Shown here in pieces: positions 46,579 to 58,304 of a stretch of DNA of 64,000 nt (positions are counted from its first letter, which is position 1; each line of letters begins with the position of its first letter). Source of the stretch: Geosiphon pyriformis (lineage: Eukaryota; Glomeromycota; Glomeromycetes; Archaeosporales; Geosiphonaceae); the NCBI GenBank assembly GCA_016748015.1, contig JAAOMT010000752.1, forward strand, positions 194,976-258,975, written 5' to 3'. Both the position numbers and the translations under genes were made by a program. A model generated the notes under the pieces. That model made no database searches and had not been told where the DNA came from. It saw only the letters and a program-made list of their open reading frames with translations.

Positions 46579-48000
46579 CTAAATATCCAGGTTTAAGATA
46601 GACGAGCTTGGTTCCAAGAGTTCCAAAATTTCAGTGAAAACTTCGTGAAACGTAGGATAATTAACGGAATTAGCTGTTATATTTTTGAACCCTTCAGTTG
46701 TCCTTACTTCGCGGAAATGCTTGACCAAAAATTTCAAAATATGATCCTTCAACTCCGGATAAGTCCAATCTGTACCGAACAACGTCTCAGCCGCGTTAGA
46801 TATGCTAAGCTCATCAAAGATTCGTGTTTTTGCCCGTTGCCTAAGATCTTCAATAAGATATTTGTCGGCTACTCGAAACATTTCAAAAGAACTTGTATGT
46901 GATTCCGGTAAATTGTTAAAAGTAACCTTGTTGGTGTATAAGAATTTTAACATTTCTAGGAATGTCGTATGATGAAAATCTGTTACATCAATCCTAAATC
47001 GATGATGGTTAATGACTTGAGGAACTTTCTCCAAAGAGGAGTCAGCTGTATTAGACAGTTGATGCATTTCCATACTCATAGTAGGGGTAAAATCTTCATG
47101 CGTTGCCGTGCGTTCAAATTGTATGAGTGGGGATGGTGTTTCACTAGTTTGCGAATCTGGTTTAGAGAGAGCTAAAGTGGTTTCAGACCACTTGCCACCA
47201 AACATTCGCTGAAAATATTCAGACCTTTTGGCTAATATTTGACTGTTTGCATATATAGTCTGCCCATCGACATTGAATTCAACATCGACAATTTGTGGTT
47301 CTGTTAGCTGTGACTGCCAAGCCTCTAGTAAATCCTTGGGTACAGGTTCACCAGGTAAAGTTGCAATATGGCGTGCTAACCCAATTTCAGCTTTGTCAAA
47401 TTCAACCCCAAGTATTACTGATTCATGTGCTAATGCTGATTTCTTGCAAAATTTGCGACGTCCTTTGCGTACAAAAATATGAAAAATAGTGAGGATAGTT
47501 GATAATTTTTTTTTTGAAGAGACTGCCTAATTCAGCATAGTACCCCACGTATGTTCCTTTGCCGAATAATTATTCATGGTCATTGCATACTTGTCAATTT
47601 CGACATGTGATATGGGATTCTTAAGAAATAATCTGGCCGAAAGTAATGAGCGTTTTGCCCATGCCGCTGTTGTATTATCGGCTTCTTGTGGACTTGGAAT
47701 AGCCCCGAGAAAAACTGAGCAGTATTCATCATTGCCCTCTACAAATTTCTAAAATCCAATTTTGATTGGGAATTTTTTCACTTGTTTTATTTCAAGCATT
47801 GATCCGTGGAAAAAAACCGATGCACACAATTGTTTTCAATCAACAAACAAATATGGTAATCGTACCGGGTCAAAACGAAGTTGCCAAAACATGTGATTAG
47901 CAGTGGCAAATGGTGGCGTATAAAGTGGTTTTAATAGCTTAGAGGGGTTGAGTATGGTGAACTCGAAGACGCTTTTGCTTGTGAAAGCGACGTTGCTCAT
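46579..48000 (-). CDS. MATH-BTB domain protein
   Basis: Three exons (47866-48000, 47544-47748, 46579-47462) join in phase, 407 aa. The N-terminal about 140 residues form a MATH-like beta-sandwich (FTILNPSKLLKPLYTPPF, NHMFWQLRFDP, EYCSVFLGAIPSPQE, and the typical closing HTWG-RRKFCKKSAL across intron 2). The BTB domain follows: VDVEFNVDGQTIYANSQIL, AKRSEYFQRMFGGKWSE, TTFLEMLKFLYTNKVTF. A long Ser/Thr-rich insert (about 45 residues) lies within the BTB between the YFQRMF helix and the next strand. A BACK-like segment ends the protein. MATH-BTB proteins usually act as substrate adaptors of Cul3 ubiquitin ligases (SPOP-type); this is inferred from architecture only. Confidence 0.8.
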
Positions 48001-48899
48001 TTTGTTAAAGAAATTGGTCGAAGATTAAAATGTAAGAAGGGTCGTTATTTATCCTAGTTTTTTATCATATCATAAAAAGGGTATACATGACCAAACGGAT
48101 CATCATTTATCATTGTGTAATAAACTGTTATGGCAAGAATCAACACCGAGTATTATACATGTACAAGAATAATGTGCTTGATTAGTGTTTTGATTAGTAT
48201 GTATTACCAAGTGCGGAATAATACATTGTGCCTTCTTCTTCCCTCCCCAATTTGCAACTAAAATGAATAGAAATTTTCGAAAGGGTTTTCTTGTTATCAA
48301 TGTCACTTCGCAGTCTTGTTTTGATTATTTTGCATATTGTAATTTTGAAGAAATTTATTAGGCGATTAACAGCGAATTGTCATTTTAGGATATTTTAATA
48401 TTTTGAAAATGGGTTGAGCTTTCAATATAAAAAAATTCGAGACTGACTCCCAGTCAATGTTGAAAAAGAAAAACGGTTCACAAAAATTTCAGAATAATTT
48501 CTTAATCAATTTCTCATATACTGCGTCTTGTGATGAATATTTAGCTTCTACTCTTAAATAAATTCTTTTTGCAAAATTATAAGAAATAAAACCAAGTGTT
48601 CAATATAAGTCTCTTCCCTTCAATGAACAAAATAGCATGAATAATCACCACTCCAACCAAGGGTTGCTTCAAACTATGTGTGTAGAAAAGAAAAAGAAAT
48701 AATATGCGGTATTCGTCTTTTACGATAACACAATTTCGATAAGTATATAAAATAAAAAATTCTAGAAAGAATTTATCGTAAGGTTCTGAAATCGTGCACC
48801 TTACAGGCAACAAAGAAATGGGAATATCCATCTTTGATTTTGTAAAAATGATTTCAGGCTTATCAAGTTGGAAATACTTTTAATCCAGACAACCATTGT
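48001..48899. other. Intergenic spacer
   Basis: Short minus frames at 48103-48306 and 48577-48831 have no domain and are not supported. Confidence 0.4.
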
Positions 48900-49862
48900 T
48901 CAGCTAATAATAAACCGAAGATTTTCTCCCTGTCTCGCAACAGCAGCTTCAATGAGTTTGCGATATTTCTTCTTCAAGTTGTGAACCTCAAGGGTTTCTA
49001 AATTTGTCTGAGAATCAATGAGTTGGATAGCTTTGACGCCAATATCACGGGAATCTTCAAAATTATCCTCATTTTCATCTCCTTTCTTTGAATCGTCATC
49101 GTCATCACTTTCATCATCTTCCGAATTATAATCAACCTCATACTCGAAATAAATTTTCAAAACTTGAATCTCGATACATGTATTGGTCATTAAATCCAAT
49201 AAATCGAGAACGTTATCCCATTCAACAGAATCAAACAGCTCGCTGCTTCGAAGTACAGTGAATTCTTTGGTTGGGGCCAATGTATCTAAAGCACCGGGAA
49301 ACCTCGCCAAGGCCGGAATGTTTCCTTGGGTTTCCTCCTCTTTAAATAAGTTCAAGCTTTGAAATCCTAAAGAGCTCATCATAAAGAGTTTGGAAAGTTC
49401 AATAATGAGTAGATTTAGTAAATTTTGTTCACCGAGTTGACTAATATCATCATCGTCGTCCTCATCTTCATCAGGAAGAGGAGTTTCTGAATTAAGAAGC
49501 CAAGAATGTGTGACTTCGGAAAGCACATGAAAATTATAATGTTTGAAGAAAGTTGCATATTCAAAATATGGATGTTCCCCGCTGGGCAAAAGTATTCCTG
49601 ATTCCAAGATTGTAGCATAAGAATCCTCATCAAGCAACAAAAGATAGGTTTCAAGAATTTGACTGCCAGTTTTGATTCTAGATTTCATGTTTTCTTCTGA
49701 CAAGTATTGGAAAGGATTATTCCAAAGCACGGGGACTGCTTGTTCTGCCCACTTTTTCGATACTCGAACGCAAACGGACAATGAATGAGAATCATCATTT
49801 AAATATTGAAATATTTCTGAAAGGATTTCCGGGGAGAGCCGTGTAGATTTTGGATCAGTCAT
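48900..49862 (-). CDS. F-box protein
   Basis: Single exon, 320 aa. The N-terminal F-box (residues 8-52: LSPEILSEIFQYLNDD, LSVCVRVSKKWAEQAVPVLW) is the form found in the large F-box families of AM fungi, where it binds Skp1 in SCF ubiquitin ligases. The C-terminal part is leucine-rich and likely folds as degenerate leucine-rich repeats for substrate recognition (LNLLIIELSKLFMMSSLGFQ, NLETLEVHNLKKKYRKLI). Two highly acidic stretches (DEDEDDDDD near 135 and EDDESDDDDDSKKGDENED near 255) interrupt it. Substrate unknown. The intronless structure is usual for this family. Confidence 0.83.
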   Translation of the reverse strand: MTDPKSTRLSPEILSEIFQYLNDDSHSLSVCVRVSKKWAEQAVPVLWNNPFQYLSEENMKSRIKTGSQILETYLLLLDEDSYATILESGILLPSGEHPYFEYATFFKHYNFHVLSEVTHSWLLNSETPLPDEDEDDDDDISQLGEQNLLNLLIIELSKLFMMSSLGFQSLNLFKEEETQGNIPALARFPGALDTLAPTKEFTVLRSSELFDSVEWDNVLDLLDLMTNTCIEIQVLKIYFEYEVDYNSEDDESDDDDDSKKGDENEDNFEDSRDIGVKAIQLIDSQTNLETLEVHNLKKKYRKLIEAAVARQGENLRFIIS

Positions 49863-52229
49863 TTTGAAATTTCGTAAGAAAATAGTACCGAAATACTGTG
49901 AATATTAAGACGATAAAAAATGGAAAAATGTCAAACTGGGTTTGTCAACTTAATAAATATTGACTTTCCCTTTTGTGAATCCTGTTCAACCCGAGACCTG
50001 TAAAGAAATCAATACAGCAGCAAAGCACAACAGCAGAGAATAGTAGATCTTAATTAATTTGAGCATTGCTTATATTTTCTAATTTAGTCCATATTGGCAT
50101 TATCTTGGTTTACGTTTACCGTGTATGAAATGCAGCGCTTTGCATTAATGCAATGCTGTGTTGGCACACATAATAATTGTTTCTTTTTTAAACAGTTTTT
50201 TCTCGAACCATTTTCCATTGCAGGATTGAGTGATTTTACCTCTTAACCTTCCGAGGAAATTCGAAGTTTTGAAGGAATATATTAGATAGGTTTTGAGACC
50301 TCAATTTAAATTCTTGACAAGCACCATTCTAATATTTGGCTCAGCGCTTCACATTTAAATTTTCCCTCCTTGTTTACATAATATTTTGAAAAGAAATCTA
50401 TCTTCTATTTGAAACACATTCAGCACTAACATTATCAAAATGCATAATTTTTATGAAATTTACAAATAATTGTTACTAACAATTAATTCTGGGGCCATAG
50501 AACGATAAGATTTTTTTACTCAAAATCTTCATTGCAAAAAACTTTCAAAAAAAATCTACAAGGCAAAAATATTCGTTTAATGATGGTTAGCAAATTAATC
50601 GAGCTATTTTCACAAATTGTAGCCATCTTTCCTTGAAAATCAGACCTCATTGAATACATGGCTTAATAGAAAATTTCAATTGCTGGTTACAAAAATCAAA
50701 AAACAGTTAAGTCTCGTTTTTACAAAAATGGGCTGTATTCTTAATTTTTCAATAGAAACTATAAATTCTACATTATGCATTTTTGTTTTTTGATTCATAA
50801 TTTTTTTGAATATAAATTTGATATATATTTCAATATTTAATTTATTTAATCAATTTGGAAAAGTATTGGATAACCATTTTCGACAATCTATAATTTTTAT
50901 TTTTTGCTTAAGAAAAGTTTTATATTATTAGCGAAAAAGACATAGAATCATTATAGAAATTTGCCTTATGAAAGAAAAAATAGTTTGTAAAAAAAAAATT
51001 GAATATTTCATTTGTTCAAATTTTGAGCATTAAGATTCTTAAAGTTTCACAATTTGGGCTTTTTAACCATTTCAATAAAAATAAAATTGCAAAGTCAAAT
51101 TTTTTTTTAAATAGATTGCAATATTGAAGAACTTTTACTTTACAGCTTTGTTGATACATATTTCATTTCTAAGCAGTTTGTAACTTATTATATATTAGCT
51201 TTTGTTTTACCATTTTTGCGAATCATAACGACCAAAAGATTTATATTGAAATATTTAGCTAGAGTTTTCTTATTATTACTGTTATTATTTTTTAAATTTA
51301 ATCTTTTTCATATTTTATTATATATACCAAAACAAAAGTTTTCATTAAAACTATTTTATTTTCATGGAAAATCAAGATTCATATTTAAATTGTATAGAGC
51401 ACAAGTTTTTCCAATAGGAAACCTCAATAATCTAATAATATTTAATTTAAAAAGTATCAGTGTTTCACTTCATATATCTACAAAAACCCCTCGAATATTT
51501 TATTGAAAAATGTTTTTCTGAAATTCTAGTTTATTAATAATATTTTTCAAAATTTATTACTTCAGCTTCTTTGAATATGATTTTACTTGGGCAATTTAGC
51601 AATCTAACACAAACTTTGGATTATCAAATTATTTGAAATTGAAATATGCAATCTTTTCGCAACATAAAGCAATGTAAGATTAGTAAGAATAAAAGTAATA
51701 AACTACTATAATAGTAAGAATTCTTGCTCCGAATATTTAAAAACCTTCTTTTTATTTTTTGAATAATGAGGAAAAACTATTACTACGCTTTAGATTTGCT
51801 AATCAAGCCTATAGTTACAAAGTGCTAAATGTGCACTAAAAAAAAATTAAAATTTGTGGATTTGGATGGGATGAAATTTTTTATAGAATTTTATGTGTCA
51901 GAAAATTGTAATGCATTTCTAGAATTTTCATTGAATACATCTATTATAAACATAACTCTGACATTTAGTAATGTCCTATTTATTATGTTTCTGAGCAATG
52001 TAAAATTGGAGAGGTCTCTTTATAATGTTTTTAGACCCCCCTCAGACAGTATTGACTTGTTAACTTGAATACAGTGCGGCACAAGTTGCCACCATGAGAA
52101 TACTTGGAATTTAAAATCTGAATGCCGGTCATTTTCCATCTGATTTCTCCCTGCATCAAAGATTTCATAATTTGTTCCATACACATTCGTGATTTTCATC
52201 TCATGAGTCTAAAACAGCACAGGGCACCA
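49863..52229. other. AT-rich spacer
   Basis: 2.4 kb without a supported gene. Frames at 51216-51506 and 51829-52068 are Phe/Leu/Ile-rich and look like AT-composition artefacts. Confidence 0.45.
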
Positions 52230-53745
52230 TTCTAAATTGTTCAATAAAAAGCTAACGGAAAAATTTGATTTTGATTTAACATTAAAAGTTCGTTTGGTAA
52301 AATTTAATGGCACTTTACTCCCGTTGGCATTTCAGCTTTATTGTGTCTCAGTTAGTTTCTACCAAACTTACCCCCAATCATACGAAGTATTTCATTTATT
52401 AATGGGAAAATTCAATTCCGCTGACAAGAAACGCAGAGAAAAGCGAAAAATAAAAAAACCTCAGACCCTTCAACCATTAAAACTCATTGATGGGAGACTA
52501 TTCAATAATGTCGATAATTCAGTGTATTATTTGCCCTCTGACGATGAGGAAAGTGATAGGCAACAATTACAACACTTCTTATTTTGGTTTCTTTGGCAAG
52601 GGCTTTTTGGTCCACCTATCGAAAGAGAGTTAAAACAGGGTATTCGTGTTTTAGATGTTGGGTATATGAACCCTTATGTTATCTAATTTTAAAAGCCAAG
52701 ATTTAAAATATTCAATATGATTATATAAATTTGTAACCAGGTGCGGGCCTAGTGGATGGGTACTTGAGATGGCAACCACCTATACGGAAAGTGAATTCAT
52801 TGGAATCGATTATATTCACATTTTTCCGTCAGAAATAAAACCATCCAATACATTCTTTATACAAAGTAATGTACTTAATGGCTTGCCTTTTGAAGGTAAA
52901 TAATTAAAATTATTTCATTGAATGAAGAAAAATTATTTCAATTTAAATAATATATCGTTTTCTATTTTCTTAATTTCTTAGATTCTTGATTATATTCGTG
53001 CTGCTCAGATGAATTCAAGTTTTACTCTAGAACAATGGGAAACAATTGTTATACCTGAACTAATCCGCGTCACCAAATTGGGGGATGGATTGAAATTGAG
53101 CAACCGGAAATAATATTGATGAATCCCCCACCCGACTTGGCTAATATTTTGGAAAAATTTTGGTTTTTTTTTTGAAAAACATCTCCACTTTCTATATAGA
53201 ATTTATAAGTTTTTTTCTAAAATAGCACTCTATAAGCATCTGGAAACACTTGGTATTGATTCCAATTTCGCCTCGGAAAAATGCGAAAATCTCTTAAGAG
53301 CAACCAAGAAACTAACTGAAATAACACACAAAATAACAAAACTCTCTCATAACGATCGCGTAGGTCGAGCTGGGGAAATTAGTAAAGACAATGCAATCTT
53401 GTATTATCGAACAATAGCACCAATTGTTATGTAACTAACTAACCTAACAGCTAAAGATTATGAAAATTTATTGCAATCTGCCGCGGATGAAGGATTTGAC
53501 AAGCATGAAACCTTCCATTATATTCATAGAATTTTTGGGAAAAAGGATTTTTAGAGGATAAGAAAGAAGCTTAATATGAGGCCTGTATAGGTTTTTTCTT
53601 TTTTTTTTAGAGAATTATATTCGACCCTAAGAATCTTTAACTTTATTATCTCAAAATTTTATCGTTCCTTGTTTGAAACCACTTGTACCAATTTCCAGCA
53701 CTAGAAAAATATAATCGATAAGTTATTTTATGAAATGATTGTCTT
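52230..53745 (+). repeat. Inverted segmental duplication, copy 2
   Basis: Counterpart of 33912-35430 in the opposite orientation, about 17 kb away. Coding, intron and flanking sequence all match, so this is a DNA-level duplication rather than a retrocopy. Confidence 0.85.
52402..53554 (+). pseudogene. SAM-dependent methyltransferase, broken copy 3
   Basis: Duplicate of the broken gene at 34.1-35.3 kb. Exon 1 (52402-52661) is intact and keeps FLWQGLFGPP where the other copy has a stop; exon 2 starts at 52741 with CGPSGWVLEMA motif I. The third exon (MNSSFTLEQWETIVIPELIR) is apparently out of phase, as in the other copy. One A is missing in the ACCAAATTGGGGG stretch near 53.08 kb, a private frameshift inside VTKIGGW. 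The TAA after APIVM is shared, cutting off LTAKDYENLLQSAADEGFDK and the rest. Intron splice sites are conserved. No functional enzyme is expected. Confidence 0.78.
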
Positions 53746-54316
53746 TATTCAAGATATTACATTAAGCTCGATCATCAATATGAATTTATTAATTGAAACA
53801 TCCTTTTGATAAAAATCATCATAAGGAGTCTGAAAAAAAGGTTATTTAAAATACACATGCAAAATTAAGAGATACAATAATTCTAATTTTTGTTTGTTTT
53901 ATTTTAATAAAATAAAAACGATAAGAGAAAAATTAGAAAATATTGGATGAGTATTATGGTAAACCAAAATTTTCCTTCCGATTTTAAGCAAGAATTTTAT
54001 TTTTTAAAAAAATCAATTTTGAAAGTATTTGAACAAATAGCATTTTCAAAAGTATTCCTTATTCTGCTATCCTAGCAAAATTTTTCAAACTTATGGGATT
54101 TTTAGTGGAAATAAAAACTCAAAATAATTAATAATTCTCAAGTAAATACAAATTTAAAACCTCAATAAGAAAGTTAACCAAATCAGTTTTGAAATAATCA
54201 TGTTGAAAAATTTCATTTGAAAATCCAAAATTTTTCTCATGAGTCAATACTTGGAAAATTTCTAAAATGCTTTAAAAATATTCTTTTACAGCATATTTAA
54301 TAAATAGGATCAAGAA
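53746..54316. other. Spacer
   Basis: AT-rich, no gene seen; 3' flank of the first lipase-like gene. Confidence 0.4.
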
Positions 54317-55847
54317 TCATCGATACTTCATTTGGTCCATTTTGGGGCAATCCTTAAAGGTGATTCCAAAATACGAACCATCATACGTGAAATCGTGTCG
54401 ATAACGCACATCTTGATTATTTAAGCATTGCTGGTAGAGGTAAAATTTAATAAAATTAAAGCAGGAAAGAAGCTGACGAATCTTTCAAAATTAAGATCTT
54501 TTATAAATCAACTTACTTTATTTTCATCGATCAACACTCCGAATTCATCCACGATTCCTTTACACTTGTATGTTTGAATTTGTTCGTCACAATCACATTC
54601 AATTTTCCCGATCCAATATTCAGTCTCATAATGCATATAGGATTGTCTCCTTTGTGGAAATCTTGGGATCATATCGTCAAACAAAGTAAACCGAAATATC
54701 CTGAGTCCACTTATCGTATCCATATATTGCGCAAAACTACGGTTTCCCATACGTGGTGAACCCCATGTAAACACTGTGACTTTTTTATTTGGATTAAGCT
54801 TTTTAAATTTAAGTGCCGAGAATAGGGCTATGACTGTTGAAAAGATTTCGAATGCGATTTTTGATGTAAGAATTTTTTGTTTTGTATACCATTTAAAAAA
54901 ACAATCGAGATTCTACATACTAACCCCCAGCTAATCGATGCCCGGTAAAGTTCACTATTTCATTCTTATGTGATGTAGCTTGCGTCTCATTAACGAAATG
55001 ATTAACAATTTCATTTTCGGCTTCTTGGTATATTGCAAAGAATTTTGCATCAACTTTTACTTTTCCCTTTAGAGGCCCGATCATCCCTGGATAAATTTCT
55101 AAACGATTCAGTCGGTCATGGCTGAATAGCTTCCAATTTTTGTGAATTTCTGGTGCTCGGAAATACATGACCGTTACTTTGGATGTAATTTCCATTTTTC
55201 CTAATTTTAATTTCAGGAATTGTGCCTAATTAGAAGTGAAACCAATGACGTCTTTGATATTCTCAATCACCTTGAATTGAATCTGAGAAGTGAACTATTT
55301 CACTTGGTGAACAGTATGCTTTATTGGTATACCAGGCGAATCTTTTAAAATTAGCTTTAATTAGAGGATCTTGTACGGCTTCAGGTTGAAATTCCCTAAC
55401 CGATTTCAAATCCTCAGCAATCAATTCAAATTTAGAATTTTTTGAAATATTACTATTTAAAAAAGATTTTCCTTTTTCGAAATTTTGGTCTTGGAAAAAA
55501 TAATCGCGCCGTTTTAATGAAATTTTTTTTGCTAAAAGTGAGACTTTCTCTCTCACGTTAAAATTTAAATTTATTCTCTGATGACTGCTGAAGCCTGTGA
55601 CTGTTTTGCGAAATTTTTGACCGAATTTTTTTCCAAAATTTTTTGAAAGATCCAAAAAAACAAATATCGACCCAAAAATCAATAAAATGAGAGATAATTT
55701 TCTTAGCTGGTTAAGCCTAAAGGCTTGAAAATGATACCACTGCATTTTCTTAAACCCTAAAAAGGAAGCAAATTTTTTTATAATCATCTGGTCCTTAGAG
55801 TGAGTTGAGATAGAGGTTGAAATTTTTTTCATCAAATTATAATTCAC
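54317..55847 (-). pseudogene. Class-3 lipase-like protein A, nucleophile replaced, frameshift in exon 2
   Basis: Alpha/beta-hydrolase related to fungal class 3 lipases. Exons: 55271-55847, 54925-55225, 54517-54833, 54317-54430. Exon 1 encodes a membrane anchor (LRKLSLILLIFGSIFVFLDL, residues about 48-67) and the N-terminal lid region (FAWYTNKAYCS). Exon 2 holds VTVMYFRAP and VKVDAKFFAIYQEAENEIV, then the nucleophile elbow, which reads TGHRLAG-VIALF instead of the GHSLGG of active enzymes. Exon 3 has TVFTWGSPRMGN and the Asp region DDMIPRFP; exon 4 has RHDFTYDGSYFG with the candidate catalytic His. Exon 2 is one base too long (A-run near 55.20 kb), so the frame breaks before MEITSKVTV. Without that base it would match copy B. 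It is either a recent pseudogene or a homopolymer error. Confidence 0.7.
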
Positions 55848-56425
55848 TCGTATAAAAATAATAATAAATAAAACATATCATACTTTAGGATTGAAAAAAT
55901 TCAGTCAATCTTTGATCCACCAGTTTTCCTTTAATATATACAATATTTAAAAATTTTCTCGCGGTTTAAAAAAAGGGAAAATTCTTGATTTAGAAATAAA
56001 TCCATATGTCAAAATATTTACTTTTCAGTACAAAGTAGGCTTTCATCGATCAATTAGTTGTTTAGGGTCTAAGCCTTTTTCTAAAATATATCCTTTCATA
56101 GGGTCTATGATTAATGATGATGACGACAATCAAAGCTATAATTTCGAACCAGATGTTTTAGTATAAGGTATGTTTAGCTAATATTTAAATTTATTTCCAT
56201 AGCTTTTACGCTATTAAAACCTTTAAAGAAAAAATATTTGGCATAAACTGATTTTGATGTTAAAAAAAAATATACATTTTTGAGACTTTTTAAATTTGGT
56301 CCAATAAAATCATAAAGTTCGGATTGTTTGGGAAGCAAAATTTGATGTTTTTCTGAATTTTCTTTTGAAATTTTTATATATTGTTGCAATGTTTAGTGAT
56401 AATATGCTTGCATTCCAAGAAGTTA

Positions 56426-56430
<5 letters not shown>

Positions 56431-56458
<28 letters not shown>
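56431..56458. repeat. TA dinucleotide microsatellite
   Basis: Fourteen uninterrupted AT units. Confidence 0.95.
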
Positions 56459-56657
56459 GGTAAATTTTAAAAAATATAACAATTAATAGAGTTATAAAAA
56501 CAAAAATTCAAATTTCATCTAACAAAACAGAACAAAACAAAACAAAACTAAACAAAACTAAACAAAACAAACAACAAAAAATATATAAATAGAATTGTGC
56601 TTCAAATTTGTCAAGTACATTGCAATTTTATTGGAATAAATTAAAATTTAAGCTTGA

Positions 56658-56703
56658 AAAAATTATTCTAATAAACAAATTTTTGTTTATTAGAATAATT
56701 TTT
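56658..56703. repeat. Perfect 22-bp inverted repeat with 2-bp loop
   Basis: Arms at 56658-56679 and 56682-56703 are exact reverse complements around a TT centre (core ATTCTAATAAACAAA). It is just downstream of lipase-like gene B, so transcribed RNA could fold into a strong hairpin near its 3' end; it could equally be a relic palindromic element. Confidence 0.9.
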
Positions 56704-56833
56704 AATGCTATTTTGCACATTCTTTTAAAAAGTTTACTAATAAAAATAATTGTTACACTCACAACTATACTAAGAAAAAACTTGGAAAATGTAACAACTA
56801 AAAACTTCTTCAGTGTAAACCTTTTTTTTTTTT

Positions 56834-58304
56834 TCAATTGTTACCATCTTTTGGAGAACAAATCTTAAAAGTGGTTCCAAAATAGGGGCCATCATATGTA
56901 AAATCGTGCTGAGAGCGGTGGTTTTGACCATTTAAGCACCACTGATAATATAGTAAGTTTTTAAAAAAATAAAACTTTATTAAAATCCAAAACAGAGATC
57001 AAGAAATATTGCAAATATATTTGTTAAAAAATTAATATCTTACCAGATTTTCACCCTGCAACACTAAAAATTTATCCATTCTTCCTTTACAACTATATAT
57101 TTCATCCTTTATTTTAGTTCCACACTCACAGCCAGCGTTCTTGATCCAAATTTCCATCTCGTATTGCATATAACCTTTTTCGATTGGTGGAAATCTTGGA
57201 ATCATATCATCATACAATGTCACACGAAATACCTTAAATTTTTTCATTAGATTATAATATTGAGCAAATTCTAGGTTTCCCATACGTGGTGAACCCCATG
57301 TAAACACGGTAATTTCTTTCTGTGGATAAATTTTTTTAAAATCAATCGCGGCAAAAATGGCGATGACTAGTAACAGAGTTTTCATAAGGTTGATTTGTGA
57401 AAATTATTTTAGCACAAAAAATTTCCACTGACTCACCTCCAGCTAGTCGATGGCCAGTGAGTATTAACCCCTTATTTGGGCTCTCGACAGATATTTTCCC
57501 CCCAAGAACACGTAAAATTTCATTCTTGGCTTGGTTGTACATTGCAAAAAAGTTAGTGTCAACTTTTACTCTTGTTTTTAGAGGCCCGATCACTCCTGGA
57601 TAAATTTCTAAACCATTCAGCCGGTCTTTGCTGAATAGCAACTCATTGTCTTGAATTTCTGGCGCTCGGAAAAATAAGACTATGTTGCTTACTTCAAGTT
57701 CGCTATTGCCTAAGTTAAAAATGATCTCAATTAATAAATTTGAGACACTTTTAATTAATGTTAATTATTGCCCAATTACCTTGAATATATTTTGAGAATC
57801 GTAACAACTTTTGATGCGATGAACAATACGCTCTATTCGCGTACTCTGCGACTTTCCCGAAATTTCTAATTGTTCTATGATTGTTTATGAGACTGGGTAT
57901 GTCTCTTACATTTTTTTCCGAATTTCTACTTGCTAATTTATAATTCGAATCTGTAGGAATAAAGACATGTTGAATTGTTAAAACACCCTTTTTACTTGCT
58001 TCCTAGTATAATTATTACCTTGTAAATGATACGTGTGCTCTTGAAATTCTCTTTTAAAAAATTGATTTTTTTCTTTATTAATAAAGATTTCATTCATTCC
58101 TCGCATTCTGTCAATGCCTGTTTTACTAAATGGTTCACTCAATTTTTGATCCAACTTTTTAGAAAGTTCTAAAATAATCAGGATTGAACTTAATGTTAAC
58201 GAAATGAGAGACAATATTTTTAGATTTTGTATTTTCGGGTTTATCAAATAATTCATCTGCATTTTTCTAGTTAAAAGAGAATAATTTTTTTTTTTTAAAA
58301 TCAT
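56834..58304 (-). CDS. Class-3 lipase-like protein B, predicted inactive
   Basis: Five exons (58019-58304, 57780-57950, 57437-57709, 57044-57366, 56834-56941), all in phase, 386 aa. N-terminal signal anchor (about residues 26-46, LKILSLISLTLSSILIILEL), then a basic linker. The class 3 lipase fold follows: FGKVAEYANRAYCSS, IVLFFRAPEI, VKVDTNFFAMYNQAKNEIL, LILTGHRLAG-VIAIFAAIDF, TVFTWGSPRMGN, VTLYDDMIPRFPP, and HDFTYDGPYFG. The elbow Ser of GxSxG is Arg in a frame that is otherwise intact, so the classical triad is incomplete although the Asp and His positions are kept. Cys residues in the C-terminal half (ECGTK, SCKG, WCLN, KICS) suggest lumenal or extracellular disulfides. Possibly a lipid-binding or regulatory pseudoenzyme. 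Tandem paralogue of copy A. Confidence 0.8.

Larger units (their letters stand above)
55848..56833. other. Spacer between the lipase-like genes
   Basis: AT-rich; includes a TA run (56431-56458), AAAACA-type repeats (about 56526-56580) and a perfect palindrome. A minus frame at 56174-56389 starting MQQYIKISKENSEKHQ has no domain and is not supported. Confidence 0.5.

Noticed and set aside
56608-56868. Overlapping plus and minus frames of about 70-86 codons
   Set aside because: They arise from the palindrome and the flanking lipase-like last exon; no coding evidence.
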